Origin: Salvia splendens
Lineage: Eukaryota > Streptophyta > Magnoliopsida > Lamiales > Lamiaceae
Length of the DNA stretch: 64,000 bases
Reading direction: 5' to 3'
NCBI RefSeq assembly: GCF_004379255.2
Contig: NC_056035.1
Coordinates: forward strand, 16,141,902-16,205,901
In this document: one piece after another, positions 23,835-33,883 of the stretch
Position numbering within the stretch: position 1 is the stretch's first letter
Layout: every line of letters begins with the position of its first letter
Position numbers and translations under genes: made by a program
The notes under the pieces: generated by a model
What the model was told of the DNA's origin: nothing
The model's input: the letters and a program-made list of their open reading frames with translations, nothing else
The model's database searches: none

Positions 23835-25164
23835 TAGCCGTTTGCTTCATAAAGGCCATTAGCACATCTTTCAGCTCATCCTTCTTCGGTTCTACGATTT
23901 GGCCATTTGATACCTGGAATCCGGGTGGTGGTTGCAGGGCATTATTCGGGTTCCCGTAGGACAAGTTGGGATGCACCTTGTTCCCATAGTGGTTGTAATT
24001 GCCTCCTCCTTGGTTGGGGCGGTAATTGTTGAAATTTCTGTTGTTGCCACCTTGATGAACGTAGTTCACATCTTCGACTCCTGGTTGCATCTCAGTCCCA
24101 ACCTGACTCGTTCCCATATACCCAAGCTTGTCAGTTATGAATTCCAGCTGCTTGGATATTGCATCCATTCTATCATTATCGGAGGTGGATGCCACCCTAT
24201 AAGATTTGCCTCTGTCGTTTCTCCATCCATCATCATTTGAAGCCACCCTCTCAATCACTTCAAGTGCTTCAGCTTCCCCCAATTTCAAGAGAGATCCTCC
24301 GGCGCTCATGTTTAGTTCACGCATTGCTTCCAGCGTGCCTCCCCTGTAGAAGGTTAAGATCTGTTGTCCCGGAGTTAGCCCGTGATTGGGGCATCTTCTC
24401 ATCAGCTGCTTGAACCTTTTCCACGCCTCCATGATATTCTCCTGAGGGTGCATCTTGTATTGAATGACCTCAGCTTGGCGTTTGAGTGCCTCGCTAGGTG
24501 GATAGTATTTCTCCAAGAACAACTCCACCATTGCATCCCATGTGGGCACAGAGTTAGGACCCATGCTGTCATACCAGTCCTTTGCATCATCCTTCAAAGA
24601 GAATGAGAATAATCTGAGGCGAACTTGCTCATCTGTGACCCCGTTCGCCTTCACTGTATTGCTGATCTGTATAAACTTGGTGAGGTGCTTGTTGGCATCT
24701 TCTGAGCCTGTCCCACCAAATGCATTTGCTTCTGCCCTATCTATCAACCCCGACCTCAATTCGAAACTGTTGGCTGCTATCCCCGCATTGTTGACAGGGG
24801 GATTAGTGACCTGTCTGTAGGCAAACTGATTATGTACGGGCACTGGCCTCACATTCTGCTCATCCAATTGCCTCTGCATATCAGCCAACTGCAGACGGAG
24901 TGCACGAATGACAGGATCCTCATTGTTGTTCTCCTCCCCGTTATCCATTAGAATTGGGGAATGAGGCTCGTACTGGATAGGTGATGGAGGTGGAGATGGA
25001 GTGGGTGATGGAGTTCTCTGAATAGGAGAAGGTAGTCGCCTATGAGCGGGTGAAGAAACCCGATTCCTTTGGTTTAACCTTCTCTGTGCGTTCCTCCTTC
25101 TGTTGGTTGCTTCGATCTCGGGATCGATAGGCTCTAAAGGTGGACCTTTAGAACGCGTGTGCAT
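23824..25164 (-). pseudogene. nested Athila gag
   Basis: The best start is the ATG at 25164 (MHTRSKGPPLEPIDPEIEAT). The frame is open a further 13 codons upstream without another ATG. A proline-rich N-terminus is followed by the gag domain (RLRLFSFSLKDDAKDWYDSM, WDAMVELFLEKYYPPSEALK, MEAWKRFKQLMRRCPNHGLT). An N/G-rich segment (NNRNFNNYRPNQGGGNYNHY) comes next. No CCHC zinc knuckle is seen. It ends in a frameshift at 23824-23834. Confidence 0.88.
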
Positions 25165-25289
25165 ACAACCTGAACAAGGAAACACATCTATTAGAGCACT
25201 CAAAATAAAAAGTAAAAATAAAGCAAGTAAAATCTAGACTAGTAATCTCAATTATTATCACGATATTAAGCTATAATGACACACAATTG

Positions 25290-25307
25290 CCCCTGGCAAC
25301 GGCGCCA
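25290..25307 (-). other. primer-binding site of the nested Athila
   Basis: On the minus strand it reads TGGCGCCGTTGCCAGGGG, one mismatch from the plant tRNA-Asp complement. It lies 6 bp inside the right LTR, which fixes the element's orientation. Confidence 0.85.
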
Positions 25308-25313
25308 AAAACT

Positions 25314-26638
25314 TGACTCAACTTATTTTAACACAAGTAGTACCCGCAAGTGTACGGGGCTAGTGTAGCAATCAGTAAGCAAGAGTATCGTATCCCACAG
25401 AGACAATTTTGTATCAGCTTAACTACCACGAACAAAGATCAACTACTATCTAGACAATCAAGTACAGTTTTGTTTGTTCTAACAACTAATAAAAGCATAT
25501 AATAAGCAAGTATCAATTAAGGACTAGAAAAGGCGGTGCGATAATGATATGAGAGATAATATGGAGAAAATGTAGAACTCAAGGATCCGATGCACAATTC
25601 CAAGCTCTTATCCAATTGATTCGCCTTACCTTTTGGTGTCTCTAGAGTTACTAAGTCAACCACGATTATAGATTAAACCCCCTCCCGAGGTGAGAAACCT
25701 GTAGATTAGATGCTAGAATTGAAGTCCCCTTCTAATCCTAAAACCTCTAACTCCCAAAAGTTTGATTAGGTTAATGACCTCACTCAAAACCTCAACTCTC
25801 CTGAGTTCTATTGTATTAAGGTGTGATTTATTCTTCTTTCTGGATTAACTATTTCATCTCCCGATTAATCTAATTAATCCTACACAATCAAGTGGTGATC
25901 AAGCAATTGAAAGGAATAAACCCAAAAATAATCAAATAACTACAAGAGCAAGGCAAGAACAAAATCAATCGGATAAAAACTATGAAATTAGTGCATCATC
26001 ACCAAAAATTCTACAAGAAATGTTTAGCTACTCATGTTCATGATAAAAAACCATGTTCAACACATAGGAATTCAACAAAAACATGAATTAAAGATACTAA
26101 GTACTCCTGTGAAATCGATCTATGGAATGAAGCTTCAATCTTCCGATGTGGACTCTTCAAGCTTCAAATCTCTCTCTCCAAAGTGTTCTTGGGGGCTGTG
26201 GTGGGTGTGGTAGGCGGTAGGTGTCGTGTGTCTCGAACCCTAGGCTTTTTCTCTATTTCATACACTTCAAAAATCGCGTTTTCAGCTTTCAGACGCGTCA
26301 AGCTACAGTACCCGGCCGGGTTGAATTGTTATACTGGAAATCTACCCGGCCGGGTCACCTTTTCAGACTCCTTGCTGGCCTCAGGCTCTACCCGGCCGGG
26401 TTGAATTATTGTACTATAAATTCACCCGGCCGGGTCCCTCTTGTCGTGCCTCTCCTGTCTCTGAACGCTTTTTGCCCCATTTTCTCCTCTTTTCAGCTAT
26501 CCTTCCTAGAACACTCAACAAAACACATAAAACTCCAGAGGGTAGAATAATCGGTTAGATGAAGACAATTTCGAGTGATAAAATTGACATTTAGCACTTC
26601 AACATACCAATTACACCTATGAAAATATGAGTTTGTCA
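25314..26638 (-). repeat. right LTR of the nested Athila (5' LTR by orientation)
   Basis: 1325 bp, matching the left LTR with about 6 transitions and no indels. It carries the same four ACCCGGCCGGGT palindromes (26310-26435) and is followed by the CTACC duplication. Confidence 0.93.
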
Positions 26639-26643
26639 CTACC

Positions 26644-29276
26644 GTTCCGGTTCCCCCTACAATTCCACAAGAAGAACACTCTCGCGTCGAAGCCGCAAAT
26701 ACAGAAACAGAGAAACTCTCTCCGGTAAACCAAGAAACCGAACCCTTGAGTGATGAAGCAATTTTGGCTTACTACGATTCTGATCCGGATGAGAGGGCGG
26801 AAAGGCTAAGGAAGGAGAACCAAGACCGTGAGGGGGGAATATAACGGAGGAAACGCCTACTGTGGAGACCATCCGTCAAGAGAGGGTTAGGGAAGAAATA
26901 GATCTGAACGAATCGGCACAGAAGCGCAGCCTCATGACCAATACGGAGTTTGAGTCAATCGTGGAAGAGGTAAACCGCAGAGAGGATACTGCTTTGATGG
27001 CTGAGGGTCTAGACCTCGCATCAAGGTCAGTAGGAGGGGTTGAAAAAGTACAGGGTGAAGAGAAAGAGCCGTAGCCAGTAGACCCCCGAGTGGAAGTAGG
27101 GGGCGGTAGAATGCAGGTAGGAGAGGAGGAACCAGTTGCAGAAATCCCAGAGCCAGAACCGGTGGCGCCTCCAGTAGTGAAGCCCAAGCCCATAAAGCGG
27201 AGCTTAATATTGAAAACTGACCCTAAGGCAAACCGGCCTAAACCGCAGAGGGTTTCGCAGAGATGCTTGGGAAAGTGGGCAGCTAGTAGGGCGAAGCCGA
27301 ACACAGAGGAAGATCCCGTGGAAATCTTGAGCGAAGAGGAGAGGACCACTCCCACAAAACCTGGGGAGGAGTTTTCACCTGTTACTGACCTAGAGGATAC
27401 TACAATGGAAACCGAAGCGGTCTCTCCAACACTGAGTGGCCAAGGTGAAGAGGCTGACGGGATGGCTGAGGGTCTGGACCTCGCATCCAGGTCAGTAGGC
27501 CACAAGGAGACCGGTCCTACTGCCCATGATCCATTTCCAACACAAGCTGAGAAAGAACCCGAAGAAGAGAACGACAAAGTTGACAGAGAGGAAGTGAGAT
27601 GCCGTGAAGAGAGAAAACGAAAGGGGAAGGCCCCTATGAAGAAGAAGTCCAGCAACAAGAAGTCACGTACAGTGAACACTGGCATAGTGATCACTGAGGC
27701 TGCTCAGAGGACCCCATCCAGCCGACGAGAGCAGAGTGATAGTGAGTATGAGATCAGTGAGGAATCTGAATCGGCCAGTGATACGTCCATGGAGGATGAG
27801 GAGTACAAGGAACAGCAACTTCCGAACGATCATCAGGAGTTATTACATCCGCCGGCAGAGAGACTCCGATATAAGCGCTGGACAGTGGACCTTACTGATG
27901 AACTGGTGGAAGAGATGAAGCTTTTCAACTCGAAGGAGCTACAGAAAGCTTTCGATAGTAAGGATGAAGGGAGTAAGCAGGTGAAGAGCGGAAAGGTACT
28001 TCACATTTCTTCTTTGGATGAGTTAGGTGTCCGCAAGCAGTTTCAATCTTATTTGCACGCGTTAGGATTCGAATGGTTGTTGGAGAATGGGGATCCTAGT
28101 GTCCCGGTTAGATTAGCAAATGAGTTTTTCACGACCTTTAGATTTAAGGTCACCACTGATCTAGATGAGGAGTGTATCAGTTTTAGGTTGTTTGGAGGAG
28201 AGATACGGATGAGTTTGATTGAGTGGACCGTGCGTCTGGGAATGTGCAGTCTAGAGGAGGCCATAGGGCCTGAGTGGAGAAATAGGGAGCGGGGAATTCC
28301 CCGCAGACATGTGGAATTTGAGCCCCAGGAGGCCTGGGGGGAACTTACTCACCCTGATGCAGGGCAATTCCAGTCCACTATTTCTCGCTCCGTTCATTTC
28401 AACAACCCAATTCTGCGTCTTGTACAACTTTACCTGGATTTCAATTTATTGGGGCAGTCGAACTCCGCTGTTAGGACATCGATGACAGAGTTATATCTTC
28501 TCTGGTGCGCCAAGCAGGGGAGGAAGTTGCATCTGGGTTTTTGGACCGCCTACCAATGCCATCTAATTGTCACCCACCCAGCGAGGAACCTCACTCTCTG
28601 CCATATCTTGGGAGTGTTCGTCAGAAACAACATCATCATCACGGAGGCCGAAGATTTATCCGACCAGATCATGGTGGATCCTCCTGGTCTTTTTGATACA
28701 CCTTTATTCGTCCGAACGAACACCATTTACATGAGGCAGGGCGCACCCCAATTCTACGCAATGGGAGAAGAAGTTGTACCGACTGGGAGATCTGCAGCAC
28801 ATCCGGGAACACAGGATCAGGAGCAGAGACAAGAAAGGATTGAGAAAGCGATGAAAGAAGTGAGAGAAGAGAATCAACAGTTGAAAGCGGAGGTGATGCG
28901 ATTAGCATCGGTGGTGGAACGAATGTTGAAAGGGGCTGCAGAGCAGAAGTTGTTGGCTCAGAGGCAGGCCTCGATGGAGGTGATAGTGACAGATTTGGGA
29001 AAGGAGAACTACAAGATGCAGCAAGCAATGAACAGGATGTTATCCAATATCGATAGCATCCTAGAAGAGAATACCAACCAGAGGAAGGAACAAGCTGTTG
29101 AACCAAGTGGCCATGGAGGCCGAGCTGATGAACCGCAAGTACCTGAGATAGAAGAAAAGGAGACCGATGTGCCGGCACATGCTGAGGAGCCGGCGGACTT
29201 TGACGAGAACCAAGCTGGAACTGAAAAGGAACCACCTGCACCGTCTGCGCCGCGAAGGAGCAGACGTCACCGATAG
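26644..29276 (+). pseudogene. outer Athila extra ORF, 3' part (Athila ORF-1-like)
   Basis: It continues the frame broken at 13417. A one-base change in a G-run at about 26831-26837 shifts the frame and brings a stop at 26842-26844. The reading resumes (EEIDLNESAQKRSLM) until TAG 27072-27074, then is open in the same frame to 29276, where the last 728-codon stretch ends SAPRRSRRHR. Domains: an acidic, E/P-rich region; an NLS-like basic cluster (KRKGKAPMKKKSSNKKSR); the globular Athila ORF-1-like region (SFRLFGGEIRMSLIEWTVRL ... MTELYLLWCAKQGRKL); a C-terminal coiled coil (EVREENQQLKAEVMRLASVV). A GLDLASRSVG repeat appears twice. No membrane helix or signal peptide is seen. Two breaks make it non-functional. 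Confidence 0.8.
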
Positions 29277-30115
29277 ACCACCCCACCTGACCAGTTAGTT
29301 TTCTTTTGATTTTTCAGTTTTTAGTTTTCGTATTTTAATTGTATTTTGTTTGTTTAGGTAGTATAAATTCTGTTTGTGCGCAAAGCTCATTCATAACACT
29401 TAGCCTATTTTACAGTCTAAGTGTGAGAAGTAAAGGGTTTGTCTTTTTGGCGCATGTGTTTGTGTTTTCTGTTTTTCGTAAGCATGCCGACTCACACTTA
29501 GCCCATTGCATAGCCTAAGTGTGAGGAGTTTTGTATATATGTGTGTTTTGTTTGTTGGGTTCTGTTTAGGTTTTCAAACTCTCCCACTTAGCCTATTCCA
29601 TAGTCTAAGTGTGAGAAGTTTTAGTTTTAATTTGTTGTTTTTGTCTGTTTGTCTATGTGTCCATCATACTGGCCTTTACCTTTTTCACTTCACAACCCTA
29701 TCTGAGGGCAGACACTTGTGAAGTGGGAGGGGGGACGCAATGACCAGTATGATGAGTATGTATATATGTGTAGTCGTTGTGTTTGTGCTTGTGTTAGTGA
29801 CTTGTTAGGTCTAGTTTTTTCTTTTGTGTGTTGATTGGGCTTAAAACTCAACCGTCGTGAGGGGAATTGAGGGAGATAGGACATGCTGGAAAACCGAAAC
29901 CACCCCCCTTAGTACCTCCTAGCCAGGATAGATGATGCGAGTATGAAAGAAAAGCCCATACTTAGAGCCAAACACGAAAGCCCTCTTAAAATGTGAGTTA
30001 TAAGCTTTAAGTGGAACCACTTTCCACATGTTTAGAAAAGAAAAGAGCGGCTGCCACAAATTGCCTAGGGTGAAGTGACTGCGTGTAGCAACACTGAAGG
30101 CTGTAGGAAACCCCC

Positions 30116-30149
<34 letters not shown>

Positions 30150-31086
30150 ACACCTTTAGAACCCATTTTCTTAACTCTTTATACCCAGATATACACCCCT
30201 AGCCACTGGGACTGTGTGTGCAAGGCATGAGACGATTGGAGCTTACTGGCCAGAAGGATATATGAGAAGGCAGGAACCAGCTGGGCAAGGAAGTTCAGAA
30301 GAAAATCGACCAGGGAGTCATCCCAGGTCCAAAAAAGAAGGTATAAGGATAGCGAAGCCACAAAGAAAAAAAAAGAAGAATATGGAGAAAAATGGTCAGA
30401 AAACTTGACCACAAAAAAGAATGAAGGAATAAGGGTGGCGAAGCCACAAAGATGCTACTGATCAGTTGGAGATCAAAACCAGAAGCGCCAGCTAAGAAAA
30501 GCAACTAACCAGAGGCCCAAATGCACACAGTTCCCCCAAATCAAATAAAATAGAAGTTTTTTGAACCTTAGAGCCTTAGGAACATCCACCCAAAGCACTA
30601 CAAACCAATAGCCCCGTTACAAGCCTTTAAGCCCTTTAGTAGCTGCACGTGAAATCTAAGTCTGAAGCAACTGTGGTTGAGCATAATGAGAGAATGCAGT
30701 CCTAACATTCCTGGTGAGGTATGAGTGACTGAGTGAACCTAGTGTTTGGCCGAAAGTTTGGGCGATCTTGACGAGCGGATATACTGACTGGGAGAGAAAG
30801 GGGGGGCGGCGGAAGTTCAAGGCTGTCTGAGGCCGGATTGCACCTGATCCCGAGGGGAGGGATGGTTGAAAATATAGCCCAATCTTTGTGTTTAGTTTTT
30901 CTGTGTTTCGTTTATGTGTTTTCTTTTCTGTGCTTGTTTTTGTGTTTCTTGTTTTCTCTTTCCGTTGTAGTATAGAGTCTAGTTTAGGTAGAGTCGGTCA
31001 GGGGAGTAACCAGGCTAGAATTCGACTTATTTCTTTTTGTTTGTTCTTCACGCTTGAGGACAAGCATGTGGTAAGTGTGAGCAGTT
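29277..31086 (+). other. outer Athila 3' noncoding region
   Basis: No coding sequence. It contains three CACTTAG/CTAAGTG hairpins and a fourth larger hairpin (29396-29725), a 22-base C run (30118-30139) followed by G and ten A, a partly repeated GCGAAGCCACAAAG motif (30352-30365 and 30438-30451) and a copy of ACTGATCAGT (30457-30466). The end has the phrase CTTGAGGACAAGCATGTGGT common before Athila 3' LTRs. A good polypurine tract directly before the LTR is not evident (GTGTGAGCAGTT). Confidence 0.7.
29396..29725 (+). repeat. array of RNA-hairpin repeats
   Basis: Hairpins at 29396-29424 (8-bp arms), 29491-29525 (perfect 11-bp arms CTCACACTTAG/CTAAGTGTGAG) and 29581-29615 (same arms, one mismatch) share a 13-base loop resembling CCTATTCCATAGT and recur every 90-95 bp. 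A different one at 29686-29725 has arms CACTTCACAA/TTGTGAAGTG. Confidence 0.8.
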
Positions 31087-32597
31087 TGATAAGTCATATT
31101 CTAGGCCTTGGTTACTGGTCAGTATGTTGTGCAAAATTGATTATATCTGCAAAACAGTTGCTCAAAGTGTGCAGGTTAAGTGTTCTAGCCAGTAGGGAAG
31201 TTTCTGAAGGTTCAGGTGAAAAAGGGCGCCAGCATGATCTCATACTGATCAGTATTCGTGCTGAAACGGCTTGAGATGGAGAAGACGGATAGCTGGGACG
31301 GATTACCCATAATTGAGGGCGAAGAAGTCATCTCACCGCAAGGTTTTACCCTAAAATCAAGGGTAAGCCTCCCTATAAAAGGAAGCCACTTGGAGAGAGA
31401 AAAGATATACACATTCACTCATTCACCACCATCTTTAGGTAGAGAGTTCTCTCGGTAATACCAGTCTTTCAGCCGTGTCCCGCTTCTTGCCTCGCCGCAG
31501 CCATGATCACCTGACGCCCAGATGTTCCCAGATGTTCCCGGAGTACCAGTCATCCTTGTTCCAGCCAGCAAGATCATAGTTTAGAGATTCCATCGCCCGG
31601 AACGGCAAAACACTTTTAGTTCGCTTTCGTAGTTTAATTTACTTGCATTTTCCTTACGTTGGATCTTTGTTGCTTTTGGGATATTTTCTGCTTTTGAAGT
31701 GCTTGTTGAAGATCCGAACGTGTTTATGCTATGAAGTTGATTTCCGTTTCGTTTATGGTGTTGTTTTCTTTTCCTTCCTTGCCTAGTTAGCCTAGATCTA
31801 AAGTTTCTTTTTGTTTTAAGTGCTGAACCTATAATTTCTGTTTTACGTAGCAAGTTTCTCTAGGATAGTATAATCTGGCACTGTTTGATTGTGAAGTAAA
31901 TCGTTGCATACAAAGCTTAGTTTTAATTTCCGAATCGTTCGTCCATGTTGACCAGTATGCAGAAGTCCAGCTCCAGTGTTTGATTTCAGATTTGATTTCG
32001 TTGTTTTAGATCTGTGTTCGCGAGTTGATAATCTGTGTTTTCCGTGTTGAATCTGGATTTGTTATCTGAGTTTTGGATGTGTTTGTTGAAGGAGATGGCG
32101 TCTATTTCAATTGGAGGGGACCACTTTTGCTTTTTAGAAGCTTTTTGCTTATGTCCTTCACCTTTAGTACACCCTGCAGATCTGTCAGCCTAGTCACCAC
32201 AACTACCACTTATTCTCTGCTTTTCTGTTTAGCCTTTTATAGTAACCTAGTACTTTTCGCATATTTTCTGTTACACCGCATCCACCATAATTCCACGTAC
32301 ACTACTACATGTCGACCACCATTCACCCTTCCTAGTCAGTAGGACACCATCTTAATTTCCAGTCTAGGTAGAGACTCAACCCAAGCGTGATAGCTAACCA
32401 AACCTTCCAAAATATCACCGCGGTAGTTTAAACGCACCATCTCTGTGGGATTCGACCCTTATCACCACTATACTGATCAGTAGGAGTGGGTTGAGGAATC
32501 TTTGAAACCATGGTCTAGGCTTAGTTAGGATCTCTATCCTGACCATTAGGATATATCCTTGCTTGAACGACACCTACGCACCCCTGTTGTCCTTTCA
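31087..32597 (+). repeat. 3' LTR of the outer Athila
   Basis: 1511 bp paired with 4747-6256. It has the TATA box at 31374-31381 and two ACTGATCAGT palindromes (31244-31253, 32472-32481); the first is mutated in the 5' LTR. CCGAC follows at 32598-32602. Confidence 0.93.
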
Positions 32598-32602
32598 CCG
32601 AC

Positions 32603-32806
32603 GTATCCTATTTTTGGATATGCAATGACCATTATACCCCTGCCTTGTTATTATGGAGTAAATTTGTGATTGAGGGAACTAATTTCCCATTAAATTCGAA
32701 AATTAATACTAGTCCTTGATTTTCTTGATCTTGTAACTATGATTTGTTCTCTAGTTATTTGGTTAAGGGGCATTTGCCATAGATCACTACTCTATATATA
32801 TATATA
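32603..32806. repeat. right terminal segment of the MULE-like element
   Basis: This is the remaining right part of the element split by the outer Athila. Reversed, it starts GAGTAGTGATC, contains ATAACTAGAGAACAAATC, and runs inward to CCAAAAATAGGATACGTCGG. It ends in an AT run beside the next hairpin element. Confidence 0.55.
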
Positions 32807-32807
32807 T

Positions 32808-32924
32808 CATCACTGAGTAGATGATTCATTCGGTGTGCATGTTTATCACTAGACCAATTTTGAAGTTTAGTAAATTGGTATAGTGATAAACATGCACGCT
32901 GAATGAATCATCTACTCAGTGATG
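32808..32924. repeat. near-perfect 117-bp inverted repeat (hairpin MITE or small-RNA-like)
   Basis: Two arms of about 53 bases (left starts CATCACTGAGTAGATGATTC, right ends GAATCATCTACTCAGTGATG) differ at only about 3 positions, around a loop of about 11 bases. It lacks coding sequence and a clear target duplication. It could be a foldback MITE or a recent inverted duplication; the fold would also suit small-RNA processing. Confidence 0.85.
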
Positions 32925-33867
32925 ACATGTTCCCAACGATCAGTAGTTATTCCATTTTAGTCATCATATTCATAGTAACGTATTGGATAATGACAAATCG
33001 ATGATACACACACAATAACACCATTTGCCTTAATAAGATGATGAGGCTGCCACGACTCATGGAGTAGGCCACTTGATAACTGATAGCTAACAAATTAAAT
33101 CAAATTTTGGTGGACTCGTGATTCTATTTCTTTCTGCTAGTATACGGCTTATATACGACATCTTTTGAAATAAATTAATAATTATATGCGTTACAGCTTT
33201 CATAATTTTTGCATGAATGTGATTAGAAATTGCGTCCAAGCTACAATGAGTGAAACTATTGTAATATTAAAGTGTAAAATGTGAAATTAATTAAGTACTA
33301 TAGCACGATATTCAAAGCAATTTTTTATAAGCTTTTCAAGAGAATATGTTCCAGCTTTATGTCACAATAGACTTGGTTTATGGTATGTTTTGCAGAATCT
33401 AGATGAATATAAAAAAGACATGGCATCTTTTTCCTTTTTCTTAGTTTGCCAAAAAGCTCAATACAACAAAAAACATGTCAAAAAGTTGATTCATCTTATC
33501 ACTGAATATTTGACGTGCACATTTGCGTTATAATTGAATACTCCATGATTTTAGTATGAATTTGGAATTTCGGAGTTACAAATGATAACAGTTTCCACAC
33601 CACTAAAAATAGCAATATATGTTTGAGAAAGGGCAACAAAGCTTGATTCAATATATGAACTAGGCGGGGAATTAGTTAAGTTCCAAAATTTGAAATGCTA
33701 TACAGAAAACTGAAATCTGTTGTTTTCCTCAATTGCTTGGGCTGCTGCCCTACTGAATGCGCGCCATCAACCGCAAATCATTAAGTATAGAAGCTTATCG
33801 GTAGTATGAGGCTATAATGTAGAGCATCATGATATGCTCCCGAAATTCCCCATTTTACCCTTGATTA
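32925..33867. other. intergenic, no gene seen; dispersed repeat at 33280-33400
   Basis: The stretch is AT-rich without supported coding sequence. At 33280-33400 it carries a same-orientation relative of the sequence at 1700-2110 (GCACGATATTCAAAGC, GAGAATATGTTCC, CACAATAGACTT) that lacks the Stowaway MITE. Confidence 0.6.
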
Positions 33868-33883
33868 ATAAGCAATTGGAAGA

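Larger units (their letters stand above)
13418..26638 (-). mobile_element. nested Athila LTR retrotransposon, reverse orientation, rearranged
   Basis: Two 1325-bp LTRs lie at 13418-14742 and 25314-26638, each TG...CA and flanked by CTACC. The primer site (reversed) adjoins the right LTR, so the element reads right to left: gag-pol 25164-19689, a spacer, an extra ORF 18383-17025, then 3' noncoding. The order breaks at the left. Between the left LTR and the remaining internal sequence lies a 1118-bp copy (14743-15860) of the outer element's extra ORF, identical in position and length to the flank at 26639-27756. The native junction of internal region and 3' LTR is absent. The LTR pair differs at about 6 sites, all transitions (about 0.5%). 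The coding region has several frameshifts. Confidence 0.9.
4747..32597 (+). mobile_element. Athila-lineage Ty3/gypsy LTR retrotransposon (outer element), split by a second Athila
   Basis: Two 1.5-kb LTRs (4747-6256 and 31087-32597) both begin TGATAAGTC and end TTTCA, and are bordered by the 5-bp target duplication CCGAC (4742-4746 and 32598-32602). Internally the order is a primer site for tRNA-Asp, gag-pol, then a long extra ORF in the position where Athila elements carry their env-like ORF, then a 1.8-kb 3' noncoding region. A reverse-oriented Athila with flank duplication occupies 13418-26643; without it the element is about 14.6 kb. By eye the LTR pair differs at about 18 substitutions and one 1-bp indel (about 1.2%), so insertion is recent on plant timescales. 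The coding region nevertheless carries frameshifts and nonsense changes, so it is not autonomous. Confidence 0.93.
2541..32806. mobile_element. MULE-like non-autonomous element carrying gene fragments, split by an Athila insertion
   Basis: The left end reads AGGTTAGTGATCAAGATATA, continuing to ATAACTAGAGAACAAATC. Reversed, the right end near 32690-32800 reads GAGTAGTGATC and then also ATAACTAGAGAACAAATC, giving an inverted pair with a shared 18-base block. Both ends abut AT repeats. Removing the Athila (4747-32602) leaves an element of about 2.4 kb. It contains a GC-rich exon-like fragment (2732-3040), a minisatellite and a reversed exon fragment (4307-4699), the composition expected of a Pack-MULE. 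No transposase is present. The match to FAR1-type MULE termini is inferred from style (TATA-GG...TGATC, AGAACAAATC) and not demonstrated. Bases 3041-3496 and 4121-4306 hold nothing recognisable. Confidence 0.5.

Noticed and set aside
29669..29752. Polypurine tract candidate GTGGGAGGGGGGACG in the outer Athila
   Set aside because: It lies 1.3 kb before the 3' LTR, so it cannot be the plus-strand primer for that LTR.
30118..30149. C22-G-A10 run as a biological signal
   Set aside because: Most likely a slippage-prone homopolymer whose length may be a sequencing artefact.
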